This document shows positions 63,828 to 64,000 of a stretch of 64,000 nt of DNA, one piece after another. The stretch covers positions 41,207 to 105,206 of the forward strand of contig CAMVGT010000003.1 of NCBI GenBank assembly GCA_947167125.1, given 5' to 3'. This DNA is from an uncultured Erysipelotrichaceae bacterium. Lineage in GTDB: Bacteria; Bacillota_I; Bacilli_A; Erysipelotrichales; Erysipelotrichaceae. Below the pieces are notes generated by a model. The model saw nothing but the letters and a program-made list of their open reading frames with translations. It searched no databases and was not told the origin of the DNA. Position 1 is the stretch's first letter. Every line of letters begins with the position of its first letter. Position numbers and translations under genes: made by a program.

Positions 63828-64000
63828 CATCAGTATGTCCGAAATGAAACTGACAGTTTATGTGAATGGATAGATGATCTATGTTATCGTGTGAAGTTAC
63901 CCCACCCAATTGCTGAGCAATATGGATGGGGCTTCTGTGTGCCCGGGACGCTTGCGCTTCCCGGACATCCGGAAATGTATCTGGTTGATACACTCCATTC
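63828..64000 (+). other. Open frame running off the right edge, no clear start; identity unknown
   Basis: FHQYVRNETDSLCEWIDDLCYRVKLPHPIAEQYGWGFCVPGTLALPGHPEMYLVDTLHS. Confidence 0.3.

Overview
The window (about 64 kb, low-to-moderate GC) looks like a chromosomal segment of a Firmicute, plausibly Erysipelotrichia-like (taxonomy is inference). It is dominated by a very large cell-surface polysaccharide / teichoic-acid-type locus. Contents include a split dTDP-rhamnose pathway (rfbD/C at the left edge, rfbA/B at 33-35 kb), about 7 GT2 glycosyltransferases, LicD, a Wzx-type flippase, a Wzm/Wzt (TagGH)-type ABC exporter, and two LCP ligases. There are also three DUF2142 membrane proteins, a CapD-like dehydratase, a WbaP-like initiating transferase, Glf, TagB/TagF-like proteins, an acyltransferase, and three sulfatase/LTA-synthase-like proteins. 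One protein appears to fuse a YidC/Oxa1 insertase to a CDP-glycerol glycerophosphotransferase-like domain. Housekeeping rpmG-secE-nusG sits inside the locus. Accessory insertions include an AAA ATPase plus TOPRIM/RloB-like gene pair (candidate defence), BlaI/M56, a beta-glucoside PTS cassette, a decayed HigBA-like toxin-antitoxin module next to a possible toxin-tail/immunity pair, and three AAA_14/DUF4143 ATPases. The most interesting signal is that each DUF4143 ATPase gene has its own promoter-proximal repeat set. Two of these are four-unit arrays with exactly 23-bp spacing but unrelated repeat sequences; the third is a duplicated inverted repeat flanking the promoter. A second clear structural signal is a tandem duplication (2111-bp period) whose second copy was overwritten by an RpiR-PTS-GH1 cassette. 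All family calls come from reading the translations; no database search was run.
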